A DNA stretch of 45,368 nt from Gnetum montanum (Eukaryota > Streptophyta > Gnetopsida > Gnetales > Gnetaceae): assembly GCA_015680685.1 (NCBI GenBank), contig MNCI01023335.1, positions 1 through 45,368 on the forward strand. Reading direction: 5' to 3'. Of the stretch, positions 7,811 to 18,146 are shown piece after piece (position 1 is the first letter of the stretch; each line of letters opens with the position of its first letter). A model generated the notes under the pieces. That model was not told the origin of the DNA. It did no database searches and worked only from the letters and a program-made list of their open reading frames with translations. The translations under genes were made by a program, and so were the position numbers.

Positions 7811-10545
7811 GATGCCGCATGTGATACCGGCATCTATGTATGCTTATTATATTCCCCGGATCCAAACTCACCGAACCCCTTTTACCACTACAACCCAATA
7901 AGTTCAGGGGGTTCCTACACAAAACATGACCGGGTAATGGGCAGCGATGGGTGCTCAATCACACCAACCCCCTCATTATAACGTACCACCTCACATAATT
8001 CCACTGGCCAACATTCCTCAAGGACAACCACAGCAACAACAACCCCTTGCTTATAATATGCTACCCCTAGTACCACCCGCTACAAATATCCCACAAGTAT
8101 AGCCTCCAACTACACAATTGTCTGCCTTCCAACCCACCACCCAACAATCTAACATGTACACTGTACAACATCCCCAAGTTGCTATCTCACCTAGCACCCA
8201 AGACTGGGCTGACACTAGAAAACTAATGCAGGAACTAACTGATGAGGTCAAACGCCTCAAGACAGTTGCTGACGAAGAGCTGAAAGTAGTAGATTTTTAT
8301 CACGATGATCCTATCAGCTCTTCAGTTCTGCCCCTGACATTACCCAAGGATGTATCATTGCCTACACTAACTAAATACAACAGGGAGACAAACCCTAATG
8401 CTCACCTTATAACATTTAGACTAGAATGCGCATTACTCTAGGTTTGGCCACATGCCATTTTGTGAGTGTTCCCTATGTCCCTCGCAGGGAGAGCACTTGA
8501 TTGGTATCGGGCCTTGTCGAGAAACTCGATATTTTCCCTAGAGGAGTTGTTACATCAATTCGTTGCCAAGTTCAAGTATAACTTGAAACCTGAAGTGACA
8601 CTTGACAGCCTTATACAGGTGAAACAAGCACCTCTAGAACCTGTACAAAAATTCATCCAAAGGTGGAGTGCTACTCTCAATGAGCTCCATGAGCCAATCC
8701 TAGAGACGTACCTCCTCACCATTCTAAAGGGGGCTGTTAATGACTTTTTCAAATCCAAGTTATATTATCTCAATGTGTGTAACCTCAATCAAGCCTTTGT
8801 ACAGATTAAAAATATAGAGGAGGCGGCCCAAAATAGCCACGATCCTACATATTTAGCCTTTAAGAATCAACATAGTAAGAAAGATAAAGAAAAGGCTAAA
8901 ACAACTATAGCGGCAGTAGTGGAAACACAACAAGCAAATGTGGCACAATAGAGTAAACCGTCGGTGACCCCTACTAATTATACTAAACCTACTCCTGCGA
9001 CTGCACCAGAATCATCCTCATCGCAGAACCCAACATTGAACTGTACGAGAACCTTTGAGAGAAAAGAACCCTCCCAATACACACCACTACCCATGAAACC
9101 ATCACAGTTGTTCAAACAACTACTGAAGGCGGGGTTAATGAAACATAAGCAGTTGTCCCTAGTAGCGATCCAAAGGAATGATCGATTCTGTCAACTGGTT
9201 TAGAACCCAAGCCTAGCAATGCCGGATGAGCCCCCAGTACCCAAAGGTTTTAGGATGGACCGTTTTTGCGACTATCACCAACGTAATGGGCATGACACGG
9301 AATACTATTTCACCCTAAAAAAATACATACAACGAATGATCGATGGAGGTCAAATCACTTTTGATGAGGCCAACCTGGTCCAACCGCAAAACCAGGCCAT
9401 GGGTGTGTATAAAGATCCTCTGAATACCAAAGAGGCACCGTACGTTATTAACACAATCTACCTAGATAACAAACCTAAAACACCTAGCATTAACACTGTC
9501 TACTCTGACCACGAGCAACAAACGCCCAACAGGCCATTTGTAGTGTGTATTCCTCCCACTACATCAACATCCATGCCTCAACCATCATACGCCCCGCATC
9601 AGCCATATGTCGTCCGAGTGCCCCCCGCCGTAACGACTTTTAACATCCCGACACGCGAAAAACCATATGTGGTGCGCGTACCTCCCGCTGCTACTACCAC
9701 AAACTCACAAACACCTCCTATTCGGCTTGCCCCTTACGTAGTCCGAGTACCACCTACCGTCGCAACAACGGAGGTTCAACCTTTGCCTAAACCAACCCCA
9801 TACGTCGTTAGGACACCCAAAAGTCCTAATGATTACCAATCCTCCACCTCACAAACGCAAAGTAAACCCAGTCCTTATGTCATCAGGGTGCCCAGCCAGC
9901 CTAGCGCTCAAACGCATGCGACTGTCCAACATCAACCTCGCTTGACTCCATATGTAGTACGAATCCCGAAACAGCCTGAGGCTCTGAAACCAACCGCACT
10001 CGCACGCCACACACGAGAGCGCTTAGCGGATAAGCTCACACGCAAACGCTTGGAGAAGAAGCATCAACGGCTAGCCGTAGGACCTCCTAAACCTACTCCG
10101 CTAAACGCAATACCCATGACGCCACCTAACAATCAACCAAACACAGGCCATGAGGGTGAACCATCCAGAAAACACGATACATCAATGATTCCTGGCAAAA
10201 ACGACAAACCAACGATGCACAAAATAAAACTGTTGGGCCCAATGGACCAAGTCACTGTCGATAAACATGCGCCCAATAGTGGAGACCTAGCAATAGCCCT
10301 AACACAAGTCACGCAAGCACTCAAGCAAAAGAATACTTCACTGAGCTTATATGACCTAGTGCTGACATCCCAAACCCATCACGAAGCTTTGGTGTGCATG
10401 TTAACATCTATCCCTGTAAGCAAGGATTTGCCCCCAAATGAACCTTCGATTCATGCGGTAATGTACTCGCCTCAAGGGTCAACTTCTAAGCCATTAAGTT
10501 TCCACAACGATAACATCAAGGTGGACGAGAAAATAGGGAGATAAC
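7811..10545 (+). pseudogene. E2 gag
   Basis: Structural polyprotein of the virus-like particle. A Pro/Gln-rich N-terminal part (MPHVIPASMY) is followed by the capsid-like part: WADTRKLMQEL, FYHDDPISS, FPMSLAGRALDWYRAL and QFVAKFKYNLKPEVTL. A zinc-knuckle-like motif, FCDYHQRNGHDTEYY, is near 9265; E3 has Cys where this copy has the last Tyr. A repeat-rich tail follows. All segments share one frame, broken by stops at about 7902, 7941, 8100, 8439, 8460, 8949 and 9201. An indel in the A-run near 10530 separates it from protease, which in E3 follows in the same frame. Confidence 0.9.
9533..9969 (+). repeat. PYVVRVPP heptad repeats in the gag tail
   Basis: Seven copies of P(Y/F)VVRVP-like peptide spaced by about 18-30 residues, at 9533, 9605, 9662, 9731, 9800, 9872 and 9947. 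The spacers are Thr/Pro/Gln-rich and unrelated in sequence, so only the peptide is conserved. E3 gag also has PFVLWVPP, PFVLRVPP and PFVIKVPK in the same region. Confidence 0.85.
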
Positions 10546-11316
10546 AATAGCCCCTATGTTCATAACAATACGTGTAAACCAATTCAAGATACATAGGGTT
10601 CATGTAGATGATGGAGCCGTCACAAATGTAGTACCATATCCCATCGTCGAACAACTAGGGCTTACAGAGCTAATCAAACCAACTGCCACCACATGCTTGA
10701 AGTCATTCAGTGGGTCGCACGTGATAGTTAAAGGCACCATGACCTTAGACTTCATAGCAGGGGACAATTCCCCACATTCACCGACTTCGTAGTAATCGAT
10801 GAAATGCCAGGATTCAACCTAATATTAGGAAGGCCCTGGTTAGCCCAAATGAAAGCAGTCTCATCCCCTATACACCAAGAGATTCATTTGCCTTATGAAG
10901 GTGGTGAAATCATCATACACAGGGAGGCTGCTACACCCATCATCTCATCATACATAGACACAGACCAAGACTCAGAGGTTAAGCTTGAAGAGCCTAGACA
11001 ACATGACGTAAATGAACAACAATTGGTAGGCAGTAATCCTTTAAACATAGAAGAAAACCCACCCAAAACAAAAATACCTGGGTCTGACATTGTACATACG
11101 CAACCTCACTTAGAAACCACAATTGACATAGAAATAGTGATACATGCAGAAGCGCAAGAAAACACTAACGCAGAAACAATTCCATCAGACGTCCCTTGGG
11201 CTGAATTACCATTCAATGTGATCAGCGAAGGGGACGCTGAATATAGAATCATACCCGCTAACACATCGCCTAATGTCAAAATGAAAAAAATCAAAAAATT
11301 ACTTAACCAATAAAAC
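10546..11316 (+). pseudogene. E2 protease (retroviral-type aspartic) and conserved C-terminal tail
   Basis: Cleaves the gag-pol polyprotein. It starts with ITIAPMFITIRV, has the active site VHVDDGAVTNVVP, and the closing motif FNLILGRPWLAQ, then HLPYEGGEIIIH. The residue after the catalytic Asp is Asp, not Ser/Thr; E3 has the same (VDDGATAN), so it is a family trait. A frameshift near 10770 splits it into two frames. The tail ends WAELPF...SPNVKMKKIKKLLNQ and a stop at 11314-11316. E3 ends WAKLPF...SPNLRMIKKQLQN and a stop, so gag-protease closes here in both. Confidence 0.9.
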
Positions 11317-11324
11317 AACAAACA

Positions 11325-11490
11325 GTCCGAAATGACGTTAAACTACAACTAGTCCGGAATAACGTTAAACTACCATGTTCGCAATGACATAAAACTAGCC
11401 ACGATTAGAAATGGTTGGTTAACCGAGAAATCCATCCGTGTCATTCGAAATGTCCCTTGCTTACGTTGGGGCTTGAAATGGCCTTAAACT
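11325..11490 (+). repeat. Array 1 of E2, directly after the protease stop
   Basis: Four or five units of about 35 bases: GTCCGAAATGACGTTAAACT, then a one-base variant GGAATAACGTTAAACT, then CGCAATGACATAAAACT, and at 11460-11486 TTGAAATGGCCTTAAACT. It contains both core versions (ATGACGTTAAACT and ATGGCCTTAAACT) found separately in the other arrays. Confidence 0.8.
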
Positions 11491-11847
11491 ATAACATCCA
11501 CTTATACTTTGTTTTCCTCCCAGATTCCAGTTCACAGTTCGAATTTACGCTTGTATGGCCATGTTTTTCCCTTTTCGCAATTATCTTTCGCTCGTAATTA
11601 CAGTTCTACTTATGATTACATCCGTGCATTACTCTTAAACAACAAAAAACAAACCAAAACATTTTACATTGATGTGTCGTGTTTACAATTAAACTCAAAA
11701 TCAACAAAATTTTTTTTATACATATACATGTAATGATATACAATTACAAGAGTTAACTCATTTTATTCATCTATTCAATACAACTTAAAATTCTCAATTT
11801 ACAATTCTCGTATAAATTTGAGTCAGAATAATTTCACAACAAAGAAA
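11491..11847. other. Gene-free A/T-rich spacer, 3' end of the antisense gene
   Basis: Holds no open frame of interest. On the minus strand it would be the 3' untranslated region of the antisense gene. Confidence 0.6.
11762..11767 (-). terminator. Poly(A) signal AATAAA of the antisense gene
   Basis: AATAAA on the minus strand lies 81 bases after the antisense stop codon at 11848. The homologous gene in E3 has three AATAAA copies 32-54 bases after its stop. Confidence 0.6.
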
Positions 11848-14800
11848 CTAAACATTCAGGATAGGAGGATCGCCCCCTTTAGACCCGCTGGCATCATGAG
11901 CCCCCGCTCCACTGGGGCCAGCTTCTTGGACATCATCATTGCCTTGAGCCTGAAAACACAAAAGAAACAATCAACATATGAACAAGAGAAAGACAAAACT
12001 TCAAACATTATGCAGCGAATGAATTTCATAATAACAAAATGCTTACCGTAGGGGATCCCCCTAAGCCGAATTCTAGTCGGCGAAGGATTTCCTCTTCTGA
12101 GACACTGGTCCAATCGGTCCCATCAAGACCTAGGTCGACATCTGCCAAGGCCTTCCCCTTGTCAACAACTAACCAGGTAGGATGCTTTAAAGGGAATTCA
12201 CCCACCGAAACCTCCCCAGAAGCGGTCGTAATCACCCTAGTAGGCGACTCCATCTCAACAGTTGTGTTCTGAGCAAAGGTATCAAATGCTAAGCGTAGAC
12301 CTAGACCCTCCACAAACATCTCAAGCTGACGCTTTTCAATAGATACTTCTTTCAATGATTTCTTATAATGATGTTTGTGGTTCTTTTCATCCTAACCCCA
12401 TTTGCATACCTTGGAAGCAGAAGCTTTCCAATCTTGGCACTTGAGGTTTAGCAGATCCACCTGGGCTTACGCTCTACTAGTCTCTGTGTCAGTGACCGTG
12501 GTGATTGAGTAGGTTCCAGTATCTAGTATACGTGACCTCAGAAGTCCACCAAGAGCGATCATCACTTAGTTTAGCAGAGGTGAATTCATACCGAGCCTTG
12601 AGATCGTCATGCTCAACTGATAACTCGGAAACTTCCTTCTCCTTTGCTTGAGTTTGTAACCACAATTTTTTGACGGAACGCCTACAGGTCCACAACGATT
12701 TGGCGTTGTGAACGAGACCTTCCGCCCCTTCATCATAAACTTGCCTTTGTACCTGCTTGACTTCTGGGGATAGTGTGGGTAAACTCTCTATGTTAACTGT
12801 CTCAGAAGGATCCCACCTCAGTTTGGCACCTATGCACACAAAAAGAACAAACGCTAAAACGACAAAAATAGGGGGTGAAACTCTAAAGTTGCAAATAACT
12901 CGAAACATTTATACCTATCTCAGGGTGGGCTTCCTGAATTTGTTCAACAACCTCCTCAGTGATACCAGCTACAAAATCCATTTTACTTGGCATCTCTGTC
13001 CAAGTAAATGGTCCATGAGTGTGAGACAGACTAACCTTCACGGTCCTTTCAGGGGGAACCATTTTCATGGGCATGTCCAGCTGCATCATTCTAGTTTCAC
13101 TACCTTCATCTGGAAGTGATATAAAAATAAAAGTAAGATACCATAGAGACAATGGCTCACAAAGCACCAATAATGAAATAAAAGAAAACATACCGTGTTC
13201 TTTGTCCCCTTCTGGGGGTTCACCTAAGTCCAGTTTTTCCTTAAGAAAGCTGCTGAACATTTCATCGACACCACTCTGGTCATCCACCAGTTCAGTCTCT
13301 GTGGTGTCTTCTCCCAGCTCTTCCATCCCTCCCACCTGATCTTTGCCCATGTCTTCCTCCTCAATCATTATCTCCGTGTTAGCCTCCTCCTCTTCAATGA
13401 TAGTCTCTAATTCCTGCCTCCTCACTTCTCGAGTCAGGTCTGAAGGCATTAGTGGCACGTAAGCGGTCAAAATAAAATTTTTTTATAAGATGAAAAACAA
13501 TAAAGCAACAAGTGTACTGAGTTTACTTACCTCGGATAGGCATCTTGAATCGTATGCACTTTACCCGTGGCTCGTCCACATTTGAGGCCTCCTCGGTTGA
13601 ACGTTCATGCTTTGTCAGCTTCGACTTGGCCTTACCGATGGTTTCTTTGATGACCCATTCAGCCCTCTTGGCAGTATAAGGTACGTCGTCTGGTTCCAAC
13701 CCCAAACTATCATGTGTGTGGATTGAGGTACTAGATGACCCCCCTGTCATGATAGATACAGACTCATCAATGCCCTTAGGAGCATCTTGGGATTCAGCTG
13801 TTTCAAACAAATGGTTGATCCACGGGCGGGATAATTGACCACGATCTCATAGAACATACTTGTTGTCCGCACGAACCACTAGAAACTTGGCCAAACGACG
13901 AAGATAACCGACAAAGAATGCAAAGGTAAAGTGGGACTGCGTCTCGACATTTGAGCGTAATTGCTCTATCTCCTTGTGAAGGCCCGACAACAAAAATTGG
14001 GCCCAGTTATAATGCATTCCGGTTTCTAGGACGGTTCGCATAATATGTACAGCTTCGACACCAAGACTTCGCACCTGAGAAAGGGATTTAGGGAACCCGT
14101 GCCCTAAACAAGGGACATAGTTCATTAACTTCTTCAACCTTTGACTTCCCCTGCATAGGGAATCCCTTAGCACCCTTGGTAACACCCAACCAGGCCTCTA
14201 ACTCATGTACCGTATGAAGCTCTTTATGAGCTCTGTCCAAAACTACATTTATACCATTAGTTGGTACACCAAACATGTTCGAAAAGAATTCAGGCGACAG
14301 ATGGAAAACTATCTTAACACCCTTAATCTAGGTGCTGTAGTAAGAGACAGACTCATTGAAGGAATCCACGATCCTGATCATTTTCGCTATTGACACATCA
14401 GGGCTCGGGGTCGTGAAGAGCTCCATAAGGACGGCGTCATCTAAACAATGGACGATGGAAGGTGGGGCATGAGAGCACAACCATTTCTGGGCCTTACTGA
14501 TCTCCCCGAACTTCATCGAGAGGGTACTCTCAGTTCGTCCTGTTGTGACAGGGTCTCCACCGGGAGGGACATCAACTGTAGATACAATTCGAAACCATCA
14601 CATCAGTATAACCCCCAGAAGTTGAATAAACACGTTGACACATCTAGAGAATATTGTCACTTACCTTCAGTGGTGGACTTAAAGGTGCTACCCAAGTTAG
14701 AGTCACGAGGGAAGATTGGTCCCTTATGTGACCAATCTTCATGCAACCACCCACGGGCTTTGCATTGTGTGAACGCTCTAGAGAATCGTTTGTGAAAATG

Positions 14801-16225
14801 GATGATATCACCCTTTGTTTGAGCTAATACAGCCCCTCGAAGGGTGGGACCCGCCATAAAGGTCTCTAGAGCGGTACGAGCTAGAGCCAGCCCGTCATCA
14901 TCAATGCATGTTCTGTTTGGATTAACTTGGGGCCTGCAAAAGAAAGTTTTTCAAAACAGAAGCAAATGCCAAACGACGTATAAAACAGAAATAACAAGCT
15001 TAAACGATCCTACCTATCCACCCAGTACACTGTGCCAGGAGGATTCTGGAACAACGTGTGCGCACGCATAGCTAAAAATAGAGTGTTGTTGAGATGGTCC
15101 TACCCTCGCAACAATAGGGCCCACACACGCATTAATGGGTGAGTAGACCTGGGCCCGCCAGAGGGACCATCCTCGATCACAAGTGGCCCCTTGTCAATAT
15201 CCTCAAGGAAAATGGTGATGCCCTCCAACGATCCCGGCAACATGGCCTCAAGCACGCTTCGTGCCACTTGTTCACTCAGATGTGACGAGACCACCACTCT
15301 AAATCTATCCAGGATAAAGGCGAGGAATTCACACGTCCCTTCCCTGAACCATACCCCGTTGTTGTCAACGGTCAGATCGGGGGTAGGTTCATTGGCCTTA
15401 AGGGGCCCGAACCACGCCAATACCCCAACTAGCTCAACAACCAGGAGAAAAGGTTCAGTGTCCCTGTAAGCAACCAAAATGCCACGGTAAATTAGCCATA
15501 CATGAAAATGACACGAAAAATAAAATTTCATATTATAGGTCGACACTTAAGGAAAATTACTAACTGTTTACGCTCGAAAATTACTAACTGTTTACGCTGA
15601 AAATTGTTTATGCTCTACCTAACACGACGAATATGTTGTCGAGCAAACTGTTTAGTCTCAGCATATACGCTATGAAAATCCTCAGTGTATACACCATAAA
15701 AGCCTTTAGCGTATACACTGTGTAAATAGTTTACGTTGAACATTGTGTAAATAGTTTACGCTGAACACTGTGTAAACAGTCAGCGTATATGCCGTAAAAA
15801 ATAGTCAGCGTATACGCTGATAAAATCATCTACACTTCATGCCAGTAAAATCTTTTACGCTGTGCATTGAAAAAATAGATTACGCTACAAACAACTTAGG
15901 CTATGTATTGTATACGCTCTATGCTCTAGAAACCCTCTACTCTATCTCTCTACACTGGGTGTATACGCCGAAACCCTCTACGCTAACTCTCTAAGCCGAG
16001 CATATATGCCGAAGCCTTCTATGCTACCGAGACTATCTACGCTACGAAACATGTATAGATGAAAATAACTAACAGAGGCAGGATCAGAGCCTACCTGTTT
16101 GATGATCCAAGCCACGATGGAACCCTCAGCCTGGGCAGACACTGTAGCATGGCCTCGCTCTCCTCCGCGAAAGTTAGGTTAGGTCCATTCCTCCCCTGGC
16201 CTTCCACTTCCTTGCCCTTGCCCAT
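11848..16225 (-). pseudogene. Antisense eight-exon gene inside E2, between protease and RT
   Basis: Exons on the minus strand: 16225-16095, 15463-15014, 14933-14665, 14575-13531, 13439-13194, 13109-12915, 12829-12047, 11949-11848; about 1070 codons. Every intron is GT-AG, and the phases at the joins (2, 2, 1, 1, 1, 1, 0) keep one frame. Exon 4 has a folded-looking part (WLCSHAPPSIVHCLDDAVL, FHLSPEFFSNMFGVP, MHYNWAQFLLSGLHKEIEQL), vaguely like plant transposon-associated proteins. Exon 5 is acidic (ETIIEEEEANTE). Exon 7 is coiled-coil-like, then PTWLVVDKGKALADVDLG, which matches E3. Stops at 15100, 14328, 13847 and in exon 7, with frameshifts near 14130 and 12505, make it a pseudogene. Function unknown. 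Confidence 0.85.
11950..16094 (-). other. Seven GT-AG introns of the antisense gene
   Basis: Minus-strand introns and boundary bases: 16094-15464 (ACAG/GTAGGC to TTACAG/GG), 15013-14934 (ATAG/GTAGGA to TTGCAG/GC), 14664-14576 (GAAG/GTAAGT to CTACAG/TT), 13530-13440 (CGAG/GTAAGT to CTTCAG/AC), 13193-13110 (CACG/GTATGT to TTCCAG/AT), 12914-12830 (ATAG/GTATAA to GCATAG/GT), 12046-11950 (TACG/GTAAGC to TTTCAG/GC). Six are 80-100 bases; the first is 631 bases and is packed with TACGCT motifs. Introns on the minus strand cannot survive unless they are intronic for antisense RNA only, since genomic RNA is the other strand. Confidence 0.8.
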
Positions 16226-16520
16226 TTCAGCGTCCTCTACGCTGGGATCGAAAGGTTTACACTGAGGGTCGAAATCACTCACGCCTATGTTGAGCCCTAC
16301 ATCAAGTTGGAGTCTCTATGCCCATGCTGAGTTGGGACGTCTACGCCGATGCTTTGAGCCTCTACGCTCACGCTGAGCCCTTACGTAGGAGTTGGAGGTT
16401 TACGTTGGGGTTTCGTCGTCTACGCTTACGCTCAAGGTTTCATCATCTACGCTTACGCTCAGGGTTTACACTACGCTCGCCGTTTATGCTTACGCTTGAT
16501 GTCTACACTCACTTCAAATC
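15545..16520. repeat. TACGCT/GCGTATACGC-rich block over antisense intron 1 and 5' leader
   Basis: About one TTTACGCT, TCTACGCT or AGCGTATAC-like motif every 25 bases; many are decayed to TATGCT or TACACT, as expected if CG is methylated. Spacing is irregular, so it is not a simple tandem repeat. The same motifs fill the U3 of the E1 and E2 LTRs. Confidence 0.85.
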
Positions 16521-16548
16521 CATGGTGTTTACAAATGACGCCCCTGCC

Positions 16549-16558
16549 CTTTATATAG
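16549..16558 (-). promoter_or_regulatory. TATA box of the antisense gene
   Basis: The minus strand reads GTGCTATATAAAGGGC. It lies about 325 bases upstream of the ATG at 16225, with the TACGCT-rich leader between. A start near 16525 would give a leader of about 300 bases. An ATG at about 16523 opens only a four-codon frame. Confidence 0.6.
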
Positions 16559-16652
16559 CACTCTGCCGTTGCCGCCGCCGTTGCCTAGCATTTTCTTCCT
16601 TTTTACATTTTTATTACTCATTTTTCTTAAATTCGGTCAAAAATGCAAAAAC

Positions 16653-16667
16653 AATATATATATATAT
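16653..16667. repeat. Short AT microsatellite
   Basis: A run of alternating A and T of about 15 bases in the gene-free stretch between the antisense promoter and array 2. Confidence 0.85.
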
Positions 16668-16769
16668 TTGAAATAAAACAAATATTACTACATCCTGGTT
16701 CCCTTGTAAACCCAACTTCAGATGTCCACACTGAACATTCTAGCACAAACTCTCCTGTGTACATTATTC

Positions 16770-16925
16770 GGCCTGGTATGGCCTTAAACTGCCACGTCGG
16801 CCTGGTAAGGCCTTAAATTGCCACATACAAACCCCCTATGGCCTGGTATGGCCTTAAACTACCACCCATGGCCCTGTAAGGCCTTAAATGGCCATGCATC
16901 CCAGTGTGACGATAAACCACCATCA
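16770..16925 (+). repeat. Array 2 of E2, upstream of RT
   Basis: Four to five units built on CCTGGTATGGCCTTAAACT and CTGGTAAGGCCTTAAATTGCC, ending with GTGTGACGATAAACCACC. It shares the GGCCTTAAACT core with array 1 of E3 and the last unit of array 1 of E2. It ends about 80 bases before the putative splice acceptor of pol. Confidence 0.82.
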
Positions 16926-16984
16926 TGCATGTACACACGACTTACGCTACCAGAGAACATGGAATAATACCTGTTAGCTCATTC

Positions 16985-17004
16985 TACTCTCTGTTCATTG
17001 GCAG
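16985..17004 (+). promoter_or_regulatory. Putative 3' splice site at the start of E2 pol
   Basis: CTCTCTGTTCATTGGCAG ends at 17004 and is preceded by a T/C-rich run. Similarity with E1 pol starts immediately after it, and E1 also has a T-rich run and CAG at the same place (6755). It would fit removal of the whole PR-RT interval from genomic RNA, as the short intron of Ogre elements does. I found no convincing matching donor near 11313. Confidence 0.5.
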
Positions 17005-17453
17005 GAGCAAGCCCGATGGATTATCAGCATTTATCCGCACCGTTAATCATTGATGGGCTGCATGGAAAGATCGCAAGAGACACCAACATAAATCTCATCC
17101 ACTTAAGTTTATCAATGGACGACGCAGTCATAGCCTCAACACAACAAATGATAGATAACTACAAAGGTATGACAAAGACCCTTGACATAGAAACTGAAAA
17201 CATCACTGAAGACTCGTTGACCGAAACCCCCATCGCCATGCCCGATGGAGAAATTAAAATATTAAAACTAAGTACATTACTGCAACCTCAACTGGCCAAA
17301 GACATAGAGGATGTGCTTAGGGACAACATAAAAGCATTCGCTTGATCTTACACTGACATGCCCGGGTTAGATCCTCGAATCGTCCAGTACAACATTATCC
17401 TTGATCCAAAATTGAGGTTGGTAAAACAAAAGGCATGAAAGGTTACACCTAAG
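17005..17453 (+). pseudogene. E2 N-terminal RT linker of pol
   Basis: Reads SPMDYQHLSAPLIIDG, LDIETENITEDSL and ILKLSTLLQPQLAKDIEDV, then stops at 17343 and 17436, in frame with the RT that follows. The order is the same as in E1. Role unknown. Confidence 0.75.
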
Positions 17454-18146
17454 GTGGCATTGGCAGTTCACAATGAGATCACCAAACTTCATCAGGCTAG
17501 TTTCATTCAGGCTATCGATTATGCTGATTGGGTATCCAACATGGTCATTGTTCTGAAGAAGAACGGAAGCATTCGCTTATGCATTGACTTCCGGGATCTA
17601 AACGTTGCAACCATAAAAGATGATTTTTCCCTACCCAGCATCGATCAACTTGTTGACTGGACTGCTGGGCACACCCTATTATCTTTTATGGATGGCTTCT
17701 CGGGATACAACCAGATGCGCATTAACCCGGAGCATCAGCTTCAGACTACCTTTATGACACCATGGGGAACCTTTTGTTACACAATGATGCCCTTCGGCCT
17801 CAAGAACGTTGGGGCCACATATCAAAGGGCGATGATATTCATTTTTAGCAATTACATGTTACACTCGCTCAATGATTACGTGGACGATATCGTGGTTAAA
17901 TCGAAGACATCACAACAACATGTACAAGATCTTCACCTAGTACTAAAGCGTTGTTTAAAATATGAACTGAGACTTAACCCAAAGAAATGCATCTTCAACA
18001 TCAAAACTGGTAAAATGCTTGGATTCATAACCTCAGAAGCAGGGATACGAGTAGACCCCAATAAAGTTAAGGCCATAACAAACCTAAAACCACCTGACAA
18101 CCTTACCGAACTTCGAGGTCTACAAGGTAGATTATAGTTCATCTGA
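17454..18146 (+). pseudogene. E2 reverse transcriptase
   Basis: One of the best kept open stretches in the window: about 228 codons with LHQASFIQAIDYADWVSN, IRLCIDFRDLNVATIKDD, LLSFMDGFSGYNQMRI, TPWGTFCYTMMPFGLKN and the catalytic YVDDIVV (about 17880), then GFITSEAGIRVDPNKVKAI and LRGLQGRL. A TAG follows at 18135 within the same frame. The preserved motifs suggest it is younger than E3, or less decayed. Confidence 0.95.
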
